Notes under the pieces: generated by a model
Told to the model about the DNA's origin: nothing
The model's database searches: none
Seen by the model: the letters and a program-made list of their open reading frames with translations, nothing else
In this document: positions 1 to 9,400 of the stretch, piece by piece
How the letters are laid out: the number at the start of each line of letters is the position of its first letter
Position numbering within the stretch: the stretch's first letter is position 1
Made by a program: the position numbers and the translations under genes
Assembly: GCA_018650185.1 (NCBI GenBank)
Contig: JABIGL010000022.1
Span: forward strand, 1-51,462
From: Chloroflexota bacterium
Lineage (GTDB): Bacteria > Chloroflexota > Dehalococcoidia > Lucifugimonadales > Lucifugimonadaceae
Reading direction: 5' to 3'
DNA length: 51,462 nt

Positions 1-357
1 AGACATTCATGCCGACCGTCCCAGAGGCCGCAGGACTAACATAATCCCTGGTATCGCTTCAGGGGGCAGGTCAAGCGATGCTTGGCCATCGCGATCCTAG
101 CGTTACGCTCCAGCGTTACTCGTACGCGTTGCCAGACTCAGGACGGGAAGTAGCGAACATCATGGACGGTGTGATCGCAGCCGCCGGGTGATGTTTTCTT
201 TGGCATAGGTGGGGTGGTACATGTATCGGTTTGTACACCATGTTGTACACCATCCCGCTATGGATGACGGTGGACGGCGACGGCCATAAATAGGTTTATT
301 TACGTTTGAAACTGGGCAACTACGGACACCTGCGGACAACCTTTTCATACCTCACAC
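1..357. other. Gene-poor left edge, possible end of an integrated element
   Basis: No reading frame here looks like a known protein; the longest open frames are short and rich in Arg, Pro and Ser, as expected of non-coding frames. The stretch ends exactly where a detached 3' half of tRNA-Val begins, so I infer that it is the right-hand extremity of an element whose body and integrase lie beyond the left edge of the window. It carries an 11-bp direct repeat (231-253) that could be an integrase or excisionase arm site. No integrase fragment is visible, so the assignment rests on the tRNA fragment alone. Confidence 0.35.
231..253. repeat. Tandem 11-bp direct repeat TTGTACACCAT
   Basis: Two identical copies of TTGTACACCAT sit at 231-241 and 243-253, giving a period of 12 bp, close to one helical turn. 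Each copy contains the palindrome TGTACA. The repeat lies about 105 bp from the tRNA-Val fragment. Spacing and position resemble arm-type binding sites near a phage attachment site, but this is inference. Confidence 0.5.
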
Positions 358-395
358 GCAGGAGGTCACAGGTTCGAGTCCTGTACCGCCCACCA
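358..395 (+). pseudogene. Detached 3' half of tRNA-Val, probable attachment-site remnant
   Basis: These 38 bases match the 3' end of the intact tRNA-Val(TAC) gene downstream (1019-1056), from the 3' strand of the anticodon stem through the T-arm, acceptor strand and CCA, with one mismatch (A at 363, G in the intact gene). The bases upstream of 358 cannot form the 5' acceptor strand, D-arm or anticodon loop, so no functional tRNA can be made. Many integrative elements recombine into the 3' half of tRNA genes and leave such a copy at the distal end. By orientation the element would lie to the left. Confidence 0.75.
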
Positions 396-609
396 CACAC
401 CGTTCGAATGTGACCACGAACTCTCCCGTCCTGAGGCTCTCGAAGGACCGGTGTGACCACTGGCGCGGAACTCATCTAACGTGCGAGCCCAATTCACCGT
501 AAGCCCCGCGTATAATTCGTAAACCGGTGGACGCCTGCGCGCTGTTAACTCATAATTTGTGTGCGGGTCGGTCGAGAGCTGTTGTTCTTGGCCGCCCATT
601 GCACCTCTT
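396..609. other. Intergenic spacer before the tRNA cluster
   Basis: No gene or recognised RNA was found between the tRNA-Val fragment and tRNA-Leu. The minus-strand open frame here also runs through the tRNA fragment and shows no family resemblance. The promoter of the tRNA cluster should lie in its right part, but I could not pick a convincing -35/-10 pair. Confidence 0.4.
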
Positions 610-695
610 GCCGAGGTGGCGAAATGGTAGACGCGCTACGTTCAGGACGTAGTGTCCTTACGGACGTGCGAGTTCGACTCTCGCCCTCGGCACCA
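610..695 (+). tRNA. tRNA-Leu (anticodon CAG)
   Basis: A cloverleaf folds with acceptor strands GCCGAGG (610-616) and CCTCGGC (685-691), discriminator A692 and an encoded CCA (693-695). The anticodon loop TTCAGGA (641-647) has CAG at 643-645 and reads CUG codons. The length of 86 nt and a long variable arm after the anticodon stem are the class II shape expected for leucine. The T-loop GTTCGACTC is normal. It is the first of three tRNA genes on the same strand. Confidence 0.97.
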
Positions 696-742
696 GACGC
701 CCTTCTTTCCTGGATTGGCTAAGAAGGGCTCGGAAATGACAT

Positions 743-818
743 GCGCCTGTAGCTCAGCGGATAGAGCGCAGCCCTGCGAAGGCTGAAGTCGTGAGTTCAA
801 ATCTCACCAGGCGCACCA
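743..818 (+). tRNA. tRNA-Arg (anticodon GCG)
   Basis: Acceptor strands GCGCCTG (743-749) and CAGGCGC (808-814) pair perfectly, followed by A815 and CCA (816-818). The anticodon stem CAGCC/GGCTG encloses the loop CTGCGAA (774-780), giving anticodon GCG (776-778), which reads arginine CGC and CGU. Most bacteria read these codons with an ACG anticodon deaminated to inosine by TadA, so an encoded GCG is the less common solution. The D-arm and the T-loop GTTCAAATC look intact. Confidence 0.96.
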
Positions 819-979
819 TCTCCCTTTCCCATTCATTCGACGCTTGTCGTACCTGGCGAACGCGGTCGAAATCCTCCGTTCCCGTTGTAGACTGAAATCC
901 GGATGTGCGCAGGTTCGAAATAGAGATCGACGACGAACGTGTCACGCCTTTGTTCCGGGGTTGGGATGTGTACCTACCC

Positions 980-1056
980 GGGCGGTTAGCTCAGTTGGTT
1001 AGAGCACCTGCCTTACAAGCAGGGGGTCACAGGTTCGAGTCCTGTACCGCCCACCA
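980..1056 (+). tRNA. tRNA-Val (anticodon TAC)
   Basis: Acceptor strands GGGCGGT (980-986) and ACCGCCC (1046-1052) pair perfectly, with A1053 and an encoded CCA (1054-1056). The anticodon stem CCTGC/GCAGG closes the loop CTTACAA (1012-1018), giving TAC (1014-1016) for valine GUA and GUG. The 3' half is duplicated at 358-395. The gene is intact and is followed by the MoxR operon after 85 bp. Confidence 0.97.
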
Positions 1057-1141
1057 TTCTGGTTCCGGGACCACAAAAACTGGCGACAGTAAATCCACGA
1101 CGACCGTCACTCCGTAACAAACGCCAGCGAGAGGGATCTAT

Positions 1142-2113
1142 TTGGCCACGGTAACCGGTCCCGAGCTACTGGCACGGGAGATAGTTCAGAACGTCGAGAA
1201 GGTGATTGTCGGGAAAACCGACGTCGTCGAACTCGTTGTAATTGCGTTGATTTCACGCGGCCACGCGTTGATCGAAGACGTCCCCGGCGTTGGCAAGACA
1301 ATGCTTGCCCGGAGCGTGGCTCGATCAGTGGGATGTGACTTCTCACGCATCCAGTTCACGCCAGACTTACTGCCCAGTGACGTGACGGGTGTGTCTTTCT
1401 ATAACCAGAAGACATCCGAATTTGAGTTCCGCCCCGGCCCGATCCTCTCGCAGATTGTCCTTGCAGACGAGATCAACCGGGCAACCCCAAAGACCCAGTC
1501 GGCGCTGCTTGAAGCTATGGCGGAGCGACAGGTAACCGTAGAGGGCGTGACCCACACGCTTGCCGATCCCTTCATGGTGATGGCGACCCAGAATCCGATT
1601 GAGTACGAAGGAACATTCCCGCTACCAGAAGCCCAGTTGGACCGCTTCTTTCTGCGAGTCCAGGTCGGGTACCCGTCTTCGGACCAGGAGATCGCCATCC
1701 TGGATAGCCAGATCCAGGCCGAGCCGATCGATAACCTCACGTCCGTAGCGAATCCGGGCGATATCGTGCAGTTGCAGAGTGCGGCGCGCGACATCTACGT
1801 CCACGACCTGATCAAGGAATACATCGTCGCCCTCACCAATGCGACGCGTGACCACACCGATGCTTCGCTTGGCGTCTCACCGCGTGCGTCACTGGCGCTT
1901 ATGCGCGGCGCACAGGCCCGTGCGTTGATCGATGGCCGTGACTTCGTTTCGCCCGATGACGTGAAATCGCTCGCCCGGGCCGTTATGGCGCACCGACTCA
2001 TCATCTCTCCGGCCGCACGGATGCGTGGAGTGAACGGTGAAGACCTTGTCGCAGAGGTGTTGGATTCCGTTCCGGTTCCGGGCGCCGAGGTCGGCGGTCC
2101 GGGCCGCAGCTAG
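1142..2113 (+). CDS. MoxR-family AAA+ ATPase
   Basis: This 323-residue protein belongs to the MoxR branch of AAA+ ATPases, which act as chaperones or insertases for partner proteins that often carry VWA or DUF58 domains. Walker A is visible as VPGVGKTML (Lys52) and Walker B as VLADEINRA (Asp109, Glu110), followed by the AAA lid region. It is the first gene of an operon with a DUF58 protein and a transglutaminase-like membrane protein, a widely conserved trio whose exact role is unsettled. The start is TTG, preceded by a GAGAGGG motif about 7 nt upstream; no better ATG exists before the conserved region. Confidence 0.95.
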   Translation: MATVTGPELLAREIVQNVEKVIVGKTDVVELVVIALISRGHALIEDVPGVGKTMLARSVARSVGCDFSRIQFTPDLLPSDVTGVSFYNQKTSEFEFRPGPILSQIVLADEINRATPKTQSALLEAMAERQVTVEGVTHTLADPFMVMATQNPIEYEGTFPLPEAQLDRFFLRVQVGYPSSDQEIAILDSQIQAEPIDNLTSVANPGDIVQLQSAARDIYVHDLIKEYIVALTNATRDHTDASLGVSPRASLALMRGAQARALIDGRDFVSPDDVKSLARAVMAHRLIISPAARMRGVNGEDLVAEVLDSVPVPGAEVGGPGRS

Positions 2114-2122
2114 CCAGCAACC

Positions 2123-3514
2123 TTGTTGAACGCCCACCGCGCCGCCACCAGCCAGACTCTTGGCCTTCTGGCGAGGCCCCGCGGGCGTCGTATCGCCTCC
2201 TGGATTTATGACCATCGGCGGGCGGCGATCCTCGTCCTCGTAACAATCCTGACCTTCCTGTCAGGAATGGGTACAGGGTTCACGCTTTCATTCCGACTCG
2301 GCTACGTCCTCGTCATCATGCTGGTCATTGCCTTCGTATGGTCGCGAATTGGCTTCGCCCGCATAAATGCCAGGGTCCGACGCCCCAGTAGACCTATGCG
2401 GGTGGGAGAGCAGCTTTCGGAGACCGTGGAGATCGCCAATCAGGGTGGTTTGCCGAATCCGTGGATAGAGATCGAAGAACTAACCGACATACCGGGGGTG
2501 AAGGCCGGGCGGATCATCGATATGCCCGGCGTGGTGGTGAGACGCAGTTTCCAGGTGGAAGCACCGATGCTACAGCGCGGTGAGTTCACGCTTGGTCCGC
2601 TTGTCGTTCGGTCGGCCGATCCGTTCGGGTTGTTCCCGAACTCCCGTTCATACCAGGGCGCGGACCGGCTACTCGTCTACCCGAGCGCGATCCCGGTGCC
2701 TGACTTCGCAATGGCTCACCTCAACTTGAGCGGCGATGCCGGTGATCGTAGGCGTACTCACATAGTGTCGCCACACGTGTCATCCGTGCGCGACTACGTT
2801 GCGGGAGACAGCATGAGCCGCATCCACTGGCCCAGCACCGCCCGCCAATCACGATTGATGGTGAAGTTGTTCGATCAGGGTGAGGCCGGTGAAGTGTGGG
2901 TCGTTTTTGACCAGCACAACGCAACTGTGGCCGGTCGTGATGCGGAGTCCGTTGATGAGTACGGGGCGACCATAGCTATCTCCACCGTTGAGAAGTACCT
3001 GGGCATGCAGCTTCCCGTTGGTTATCTGTCCTACGGCAGCAGCCCGATCACCACTCCGCCGGTGCGTGGTGGCGGGCAACTCGAAGAGATCACACGCAAT
3101 ATCGCCATAAGCAAACCTACCGGCAGCACCGAATTGGTCGACATCCTCGCGGATCTGGACCCGTCCATCGGTGCGAACACTGCCCTGGTGTTGATCACGG
3201 GTTCACGGTCAACGGACTGGGTGCCTGCATTACAGGGGCTGGCCCGGCGCGGGGTTAACGCGAGCGTGGCGTTGCTGGACCGAGACTCGTTCCTAGACGA
3301 GGAGCAATGTACTGGGACCGAAGCTGACTCCAATAAAAACGTACTCGTTGATCTTGTGAGCGCGGGTATCCGGACCTACATCATTAAACAGGGCGATCCG
3401 ATCGCCTCGTCGTTGACGGACTCCGTTCACGAGAACGAATTCGCCAGACCAGAAGAAGAGATTGTCGATCAGCCAGAAGAGCTAATAGAGGCTGCGGCGG
3501 GAGGCGTTGAATGA
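2123..3514 (+). CDS. DUF58 domain-containing membrane protein
   Basis: The product (up to 463 residues) has two hydrophobic membrane segments near the N-terminus (about residues 33-75). An extracytoplasmic-looking beta-rich part follows, then the DUF58 core with its signature VRDYVAGDSMSRIHWPS, which resembles a degenerate VWA fold. DUF58 proteins are typically encoded beside MoxR ATPases, as here, and are thought to be their partners. The frame opens with tandem TTG codons at 2123 and 2126, 9 bp after the MoxR stop, so the exact start is uncertain. The last 4 bp overlap the next gene (ATGA), indicating translational coupling. Confidence 0.92.
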   Translation: MLNAHRAATSQTLGLLARPRGRRIASWIYDHRRAAILVLVTILTFLSGMGTGFTLSFRLGYVLVIMLVIAFVWSRIGFARINARVRRPSRPMRVGEQLSETVEIANQGGLPNPWIEIEELTDIPGVKAGRIIDMPGVVVRRSFQVEAPMLQRGEFTLGPLVVRSADPFGLFPNSRSYQGADRLLVYPSAIPVPDFAMAHLNLSGDAGDRRRTHIVSPHVSSVRDYVAGDSMSRIHWPSTARQSRLMVKLFDQGEAGEVWVVFDQHNATVAGRDAESVDEYGATIAISTVEKYLGMQLPVGYLSYGSSPITTPPVRGGGQLEEITRNIAISKPTGSTELVDILADLDPSIGANTALVLITGSRSTDWVPALQGLARRGVNASVALLDRDSFLDEEQCTGTEADSNKNVLVDLVSAGIRTYIIKQGDPIASSLTDSVHENEFARPEEEIVDQPEELIEAAAGGVE

Positions 3515-6186
3515 GTACGGGCTCACTCAACATGCCGGTATCCGCCGGGCTGGACATTACGGGGCGTGTGCGCAAGGAATTGGAAGTGGCGGGTCGCATC
3601 GCCGGGGTCAGCGGTACCGAAGGCCTGATCACTTACGTGCTACTGGGCTTGATGGCCCTGGTAGTCGCATGGTCCGTGCAATTGGCCGACTGGGGAGACT
3701 CCCCGGTCCTGATATGGACCGTACTGATAGGGACTGCGGTCGGCGTCGCCTTTGTAAGACCGGTTGGCCCCTGGCCGCTGAAACACCTTTTTGGCATCCT
3801 GATCGGCCTGCCGATATCGATATGGCAGGTCTCATCCAGTGCAGATGGGGCCAACGTGTTCGCTCGTTTTGGCGACGTGTGGACACGGCTGGACATCTGG
3901 ATAGACATAGCCCGGGCTGACGGGATCAGTACAGACCCGCTGCCGTTTAGTGTTTTCCTGTCTGTCATCGCATGGCTTGTTGCGTACTTTGCGGGCTGGA
4001 GCCTTTTCAAGTTCAGAACTCCGTGGGCGCCGTCATTTATCTTTGGCCTCGCGATACTCACAAACCTGAGTTATCGATTCGGCCAGTTCGAATACACCTT
4101 CTACTTCTTCGCCGCCATCGCTATCGCACTGTTTGCACATGTGACCCTCGTGAATACACGGCGTCGCTGGGATGCGCAGGGCATCCAGCACTCGCATGGA
4201 CTCAACGCGGACGCGATCCTGGCACCCATCGCAATCGGTGCGATTGTGGTGGTGATCGCCGGGTTTATGCCCATGTACAAGATCCGTCCGGACACCCTCG
4301 ATCGGGCCTGGGGCGCGATGAAAGATCCGTTCCGTGACAGGTTGAGCGACGATGCGCTCAGGTTATTCCCAAACGTTGGCGGCATTGGCTCAGGTGATCT
4401 CCGGGCGTTTGACCAGGTGCTGGCGTTCAAGGGCCGTATCAAGTTCAAGGAAGAACCACTGTTCTTCATCGGAACCAGGTACGAGACGCTCAATCCGGCG
4501 CGCACGTATTCCGTCTACACATCGCAGGGCTGGCTGGCCGGGCCGGTGGCGGAGTTCAATCGCCAACCGGCTGATTCGTTACCGCTTGAGGGAACCCTGC
4601 TTGAGCGGATCTCTGTCGAGCAGCGGATCGTCTCGGACGACGGGAAACTTGGATTTGCCGTTCCGGGCGACTACGCGCTCAACATAGATCGTCCGTACAT
4701 CTCGGAAGAATTGCCACCAATCAGGGTCCAGTTGAATATGGTCGAAGGTGACCTGGGTTCGAACCTCCCCGCAGACATCCTTTCGTATGCAGATGAACTA
4801 CGGAAAATCTATCTGGAACCAGAAATTTTTGACCGCGCGCCGGTGGAGGACGTGATCGGAAATCTACTTCCACCCGACCTTGAGATAATCGATTTCGGGG
4901 AAGATAGAGATGTTTTGGAATCGATCACAATCCAACGGGTCACCGAACCAATTTTTGACCAGGTGGCTGCTCGATTTACGGATCGCACCGAGCCTGGCGA
5001 GCCTGTGGTCGTACAGCGTCTGATCTCGCAGGCGACCGGTGAACAGCTAGATGCGGCCGGGACTGAATATCCGCTCTGGGTGACCGATCGCTACCTCCAG
5101 CTACCGGATTCGGTTCCGGGCGAAGTAGCCGAGCTTGCCAATCAGATCGTCTCGGATGCAGATGCCATCACCCCGTACGAGATCACGGAGGCGCTGACAG
5201 CCCATCTACGTGGCTTTGGCTACAGCCAGGACATCGAAGGCCCAGGGCCCGAAGTGGATGGTGTTTCGTACTTCCTGTTCGACACGGCGAACGAGCCTTG
5301 TAGCGGGGCTTCGATTGGCTCTGGATGTGACGATGACAGGCCGAAAGGCTACTCGCAGTACTTCGGCTCGGCTCTTGCCGTGATGCTTCGGACGCAGGGT
5401 GTCCCGGCACGAATGGTGTCCGGCTTCAAAGCGGGCACCTTTGATCCCGTTCGCGCTGGGTTCGTGATCAAAGACGTGGACAGCCACGGTTGGGCGCAAG
5501 CCTTCTTCCCTGACTATGGCTGGATCGACCTGGAATCGACCCCCGGAGTCCCACAACCGCTACGCGGGACGTTGCCCGAGTTGGAGGTTACGTTCTCAGG
5601 AACAACCGATTCGTTCGCCGCCGGAGATAACCCCTTCACGGAGACCGGTGAGTTCCCTCAAGGTGAGGGCGACGGTCCCGATCTCGATGATCTTTTAAGC
5701 GCCACTCGCTCAGAGAGTAGTACGCCGCTTTGGCCGTTCGTGGTGGGTGTGGCAGGCGTGCTGGGCCTAGTCGTGAGCATTCTCGCCTGGCGTTGGCGAT
5801 TCTGGGCGATGTCGCCGACGGGCCGTGCATACGCCGGGATGTCACGACTTGGCTGGCTATCGGGTACGGGCCGAAGGCGCTACGAGACGCCCGGGGAGTA
5901 CGCCCTGAGACTTGGCGAGACCGCACGAGATGCTGATGAGGGCGCTCAGGACATCGCTCGGGCGTTTGAGCTTGAGACCTACAGCGGTCGGGAGATCCCG
6001 GAGGCCATTCACGAGGCTGTCCGAGAGGAGTGGCCATCGGTTCGATGGGCCTTAATTCGCAGAGCCTTGCTTCGCTTGATCGGTGTGAAGCCGAAGCCGC
6101 CGCTCAGGATTGCCCTGGCGAATCCGATTGAGCGACCGTTGTACTCGAGGATCGCACCGGTCGAGGCTGATTCAGCTACGGAGTAG
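3511..6186 (+). CDS. Membrane transglutaminase-like protein (TgpA type) with Cys-to-Ser change
   Basis: This 891-residue protein has about seven N-terminal membrane helices (residues 30-260). A long extracytoplasmic region follows, with a transglutaminase-core-like segment (about 560-690), then one more helix (about 740-765) and a cytoplasmic tail. It is built like the TgpA family that ends MoxR-DUF58 operons. In active members the segment reads G-[FY]-C-x-[YH]-F-A-S; here it reads GYSQYFGS with Ser615 where the nucleophilic Cys should be. The His (SHGW, His659) and the acidic position (LEST, Glu675) are kept. It may therefore be non-catalytic or use Ser. An insert with two Cys residues precedes the motif. 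Confidence 0.9.
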   Translation: MSTGSLNMPVSAGLDITGRVRKELEVAGRIAGVSGTEGLITYVLLGLMALVVAWSVQLADWGDSPVLIWTVLIGTAVGVAFVRPVGPWPLKHLFGILIGLPISIWQVSSSADGANVFARFGDVWTRLDIWIDIARADGISTDPLPFSVFLSVIAWLVAYFAGWSLFKFRTPWAPSFIFGLAILTNLSYRFGQFEYTFYFFAAIAIALFAHVTLVNTRRRWDAQGIQHSHGLNADAILAPIAIGAIVVVIAGFMPMYKIRPDTLDRAWGAMKDPFRDRLSDDALRLFPNVGGIGSGDLRAFDQVLAFKGRIKFKEEPLFFIGTRYETLNPARTYSVYTSQGWLAGPVAEFNRQPADSLPLEGTLLERISVEQRIVSDDGKLGFAVPGDYALNIDRPYISEELPPIRVQLNMVEGDLGSNLPADILSYADELRKIYLEPEIFDRAPVEDVIGNLLPPDLEIIDFGEDRDVLESITIQRVTEPIFDQVAARFTDRTEPGEPVVVQRLISQATGEQLDAAGTEYPLWVTDRYLQLPDSVPGEVAELANQIVSDADAITPYEITEALTAHLRGFGYSQDIEGPGPEVDGVSYFLFDTANEPCSGASIGSGCDDDRPKGYSQYFGSALAVMLRTQGVPARMVSGFKAGTFDPVRAGFVIKDVDSHGWAQAFFPDYGWIDLESTPGVPQPLRGTLPELEVTFSGTTDSFAAGDNPFTETGEFPQGEGDGPDLDDLLSATRSESSTPLWPFVVGVAGVLGLVVSILAWRWRFWAMSPTGRAYAGMSRLGWLSGTGRRRYETPGEYALRLGETARDADEGAQDIARAFELETYSGREIPEAIHEAVREEWPSVRWALIRRALLRLIGVKPKPPLRIALANPIERPLYSRIAPVEADSATE

Positions 6187-6197
6187 GGTTACCGTGA

Positions 6198-6452
6198 TCA
6201 GGCGTACCCGTCTGTTGTGTCCGGACTATCGGCGTCGATCTCGGAAAGTTTGACCAGCGTCTCAAGCGCGTCGCGCGCAATCTCGGCCTCTTCTTGCGGC
6301 GCGACCAGCCTTACCGGCGTCGCAGAAACGCCCAGAAAGCCAAACGTGTCGCCCGCCCGCAACTGGCACCTGATCTGTGCCTGTTCGAGCAAGTCCTGCC
6401 ACATCTCCGCCGTCAGTTGATCAGGCGCGGTGGCGAAAACAACCCAGTCCAT
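6198..6452 (-). CDS. DUF2007-type small protein (putative signal transducing protein)
   Basis: The 84-residue product starts MDWVVFATAPDQLTAEMW and keeps the FLGVSATPVRLVAPQEE segment typical of short DUF2007 proteins, a ferredoxin-like fold family of unknown biochemical role. It has no membrane segment. It lies 9 bp downstream of dnaE on the same strand and is probably co-transcribed with it. Its stop is 11 bp from the stop of the convergent transglutaminase-like gene, so the two operons end tail to tail. No obvious Shine-Dalgarno precedes the ATG, consistent with coupling to dnaE translation. Confidence 0.82.
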   Translation of the reverse strand: MDWVVFATAPDQLTAEMWQDLLEQAQIRCQLRAGDTFGFLGVSATPVRLVAPQEEAEIARDALETLVKLSEIDADSPDTTDGYA

Positions 6453-6461
6453 AGAAAAAGC

Positions 6462-9400
6462 CTACGCCGGGGCGGCTTCCGCCAGTCCCGGCACTACGAC
6501 GTTATCACTTCCAATTAGTTCTGACAGATTTGATACGAGCTCGTCACACGGCTGGATTTGGAACGGCATCTCCAGCGTGACCAGTCGTTCTCCGGTCTCG
6601 ACTTCCAGGATGAAGGGATGGTCTCCCTTGTAGTTCAAGAGCAAACGGATGATGTCCTCAAAGCGGTTCTTGTCTTCTACGACTACACCGGTTTCGGCCA
6701 CACGGATGGAGAGCGCTGGTTCGCTGGGAGGTGGTGCCTCTTGCTGACCGTGGGAACCGCCATTGCCGTTAATTGATCCGTTCTGCATCGAAGCGTTGCT
6801 CATGGGCGCGGCGGGCTTGAGCCGATTCGGGTTCGGCGACGATGGAGCGACCTGGCCAGGCGCACCTGCTCCGAAAGTAGAGTCGTTGGTCAATGAACCC
6901 TCTTCTTCATGTCCGGGTAGTCGATACTCCCGGGCGTCTTCTACTGAAATTGATACGCGTCCGTCGCGTTCCCGCACACTACCGGTGAGCGAAACAAAGG
7001 TCCCCTGTTTCCAGAGGCTTTCGGTGGGCCCGAGCACGTTGGACCAGACCACCAGTTCGATGTCACCGCCCAGCAGGCCAAACTGGATGGACACGAAGCG
7101 ATCACCCTTGCGGGTTGTTAGCTCCCGTACAAGGCCGACCTGGCCGACCGACGACTTCTTCTGGCCCGCCATATCGGCCGTTAGCTGGTTGGCAAATACG
7201 ATCGATTCGTTCTGCAACTGGTACATCGCACGGGTGATCGGATTCTCCGTGATCTCAACGCCCAGCAGCTCACGCTCCCACAGCGTCCGTTCGTGGTCCG
7301 TGACATCGCCGCCGGTTGGCAATTCCAGCGCCGGTAAGGGCGTGTCCACGGCATCGCCGAGCATATCGAACATAGTGCTCTGGCCGGACTCACGTAGCTC
7401 CGTCTCGCGACGGATCAGGGACATGATCCGGTCGAGGCCTTCGATCATTGCGCCTCGGTCGCCCAGACGGTCGAAACCGCCGACCTTTATCAGGCTCTCT
7501 ATCGCACGTTTGTTAAGGCTCCTGAAGTCGACACGTTTGCAGAAATCTTCCAGCGACTCGTAGGCCCCGTCTTCGTTGCGAACGTCAATGATCGGCTCGA
7601 CCGCGCTCACGCCTACGTTCTTAACGGCAGCCATACCGAAGCGGATCGCCTCACCATCGTCGTTACTGTCGACGGAGAAACCGACCTGTCCACGGTTTAC
7701 GTCAGGCGCAAGAACGGCGATCCCAAGCCGACGACATTCCGTGATAGCGGCGCTTAGCTTGTCCGGCGCACCGGTCGCTGCGTCTAAGAAAGCCACCATG
7801 TACTCGACCGTGTAGTTCGCCTTCAGGTATGCCGTCCAGTACGACACCATCGCGTAACAAACGCTGTGCGCCTTGTTGAACGCGTACCCGGCGAACGGCT
7901 CGATCAGGTTGAACATTTGCTGAGAGAGTTCCGGCGAGTAGCCATTGGCAATACCGCCGTTGATGAACTTCTCGCTCTCCGCCGCCATCACAGCCGCGTC
8001 CTTCTTACCCATCGCCTTCCGGAGGATGTCCGCTTCGCCGAGCGTGTATCCCCCGAATCGCTGAGCGATCAAAAGCACCTGGTCCTGGTAAACGACGATG
8101 CCGTACGTCTCTTCCAGCAGGTCTCTCAGGTCGTCGTGCGGGTACGTGATCTGCTTCCGGCCGTGCTTGGCATCGATGAAATCGCCGATGAACTCCATCG
8201 GTCCCGGCCGGTACAGGGCGATCATGGCGGCGACGTCCATCACCGAACTCGGTTTGAGTTCCTTGACGTAGCGTCGCATCCCGGAGCTTTCCAACTGGAA
8301 CACTCCAGCGGTCTCTGCCGATGACAGCAATTTGAAGGTTGCCATATCGTCCAGCGGGATGTCCGGCAGCGTCAGAGTCTCGCCACGGGTCTTGCTGATC
8401 AGTTTGAGCGCTCGGTCAAGGATGGTGAGGTTGGTCAGTCCCAGGAAGTCCATCTTGAGAAGGCCGAGATCAGCCAGCGGCTTCATCGGGTACTGAGTCG
8501 TAGGTACAGCGTTGGCGTCTGAGCCGGTGGCACGTGCGAGCGGCACGTAGTCCGTAAGCGGCTCTTCCGTGATCATCACGCCCGCTGCGTGCGTGCTGGC
8601 GTGGCGGACCGTGCCTTCAATCCCCTGCGCCAGCGATAACAAGCGCTGACCTGCACCGCCGTCGTTTGCAGCTTGCTGCAGTTCAGGCGTCTCGGCGATG
8701 GCGTCTTCGAGCGTGATTTTGAGGGTGTTCGGGATCAGGCGGGCGAGTCGATCGACCTCGGAAAGCTCGGTGCCCAGCGCACGCCCTACATCACGGACCG
8801 CAGCCTTGGCGCCGAGCGTTCCGAAAGTCACGATCTGCGCAACGTGGCCGTCACCGTACTTGTCCAGGCAGTAGCGGATGACCTCCTCACGACGGTCGTC
8901 CTGGAAGTCCATGTCGATATCGGGCATCTCACGTCGTTCGTTGTTCAGGAAACGTTCGAAAACGAGACGCGTGGCGAGAGGATCAATATCTGTGACGCCG
9001 AGACAGTACAGAACGAGGCTGGCGGCGGCGCTTCCTCGTACGCCAAACACGATGCCTTCACGGTGGACAAAGTTGGCGATGTCCCAGACCACTAGGAAGT
9101 AGTCCGGGAAGCCCGTATTTTCGATCACCTCAAGCTCGTAATTGAGCCTGTCCCATACTGACTGATCTGCGCTCGGGTAGCGCTGAACCAGCCCCTCTTC
9201 GCAAAGTTGCCTCACGTAGTCGAGGGCAGGTTCTCCGTTCGGAGTCTGGTAGCGCGGCAGCCTGCTCTGCGTGAAGTCGATCTCGAGATCGACCTTGTCC
9301 GCTATGAGTCCACTGTTGGCGATTGCCTCAGGGTGCTCCGGGAAGAGCGCTGCCATCTCGGCTTCAGATCGAAGATAGAAGGTGGGATCTTCCATCTTCA

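Noticed and set aside
160-348. Short minus-strand open frame before the tRNA-Val fragment as an integrase N-terminus
   Set aside because: The 62 residues show no core-binding or catalytic motif of tyrosine or serine recombinases, and the sequence further left does not continue one.
366-599. Minus-strand open frame across the tRNA-Val fragment
   Set aside because: It is antisense to the tRNA remnant, compositionally random, and has no ribosome-binding site.
3507-3920. Out-of-frame plus-strand frames within the transglutaminase-like gene
   Set aside because: They overlap a long gene with clear membrane helices and are its shadows.
6763-7563. 266-codon plus-strand open frame opposite dnaE
   Set aside because: It is Ser/Arg/Pro-rich antisense of conserved DnaE codons, a common by-product of GC-rich coding sequence.
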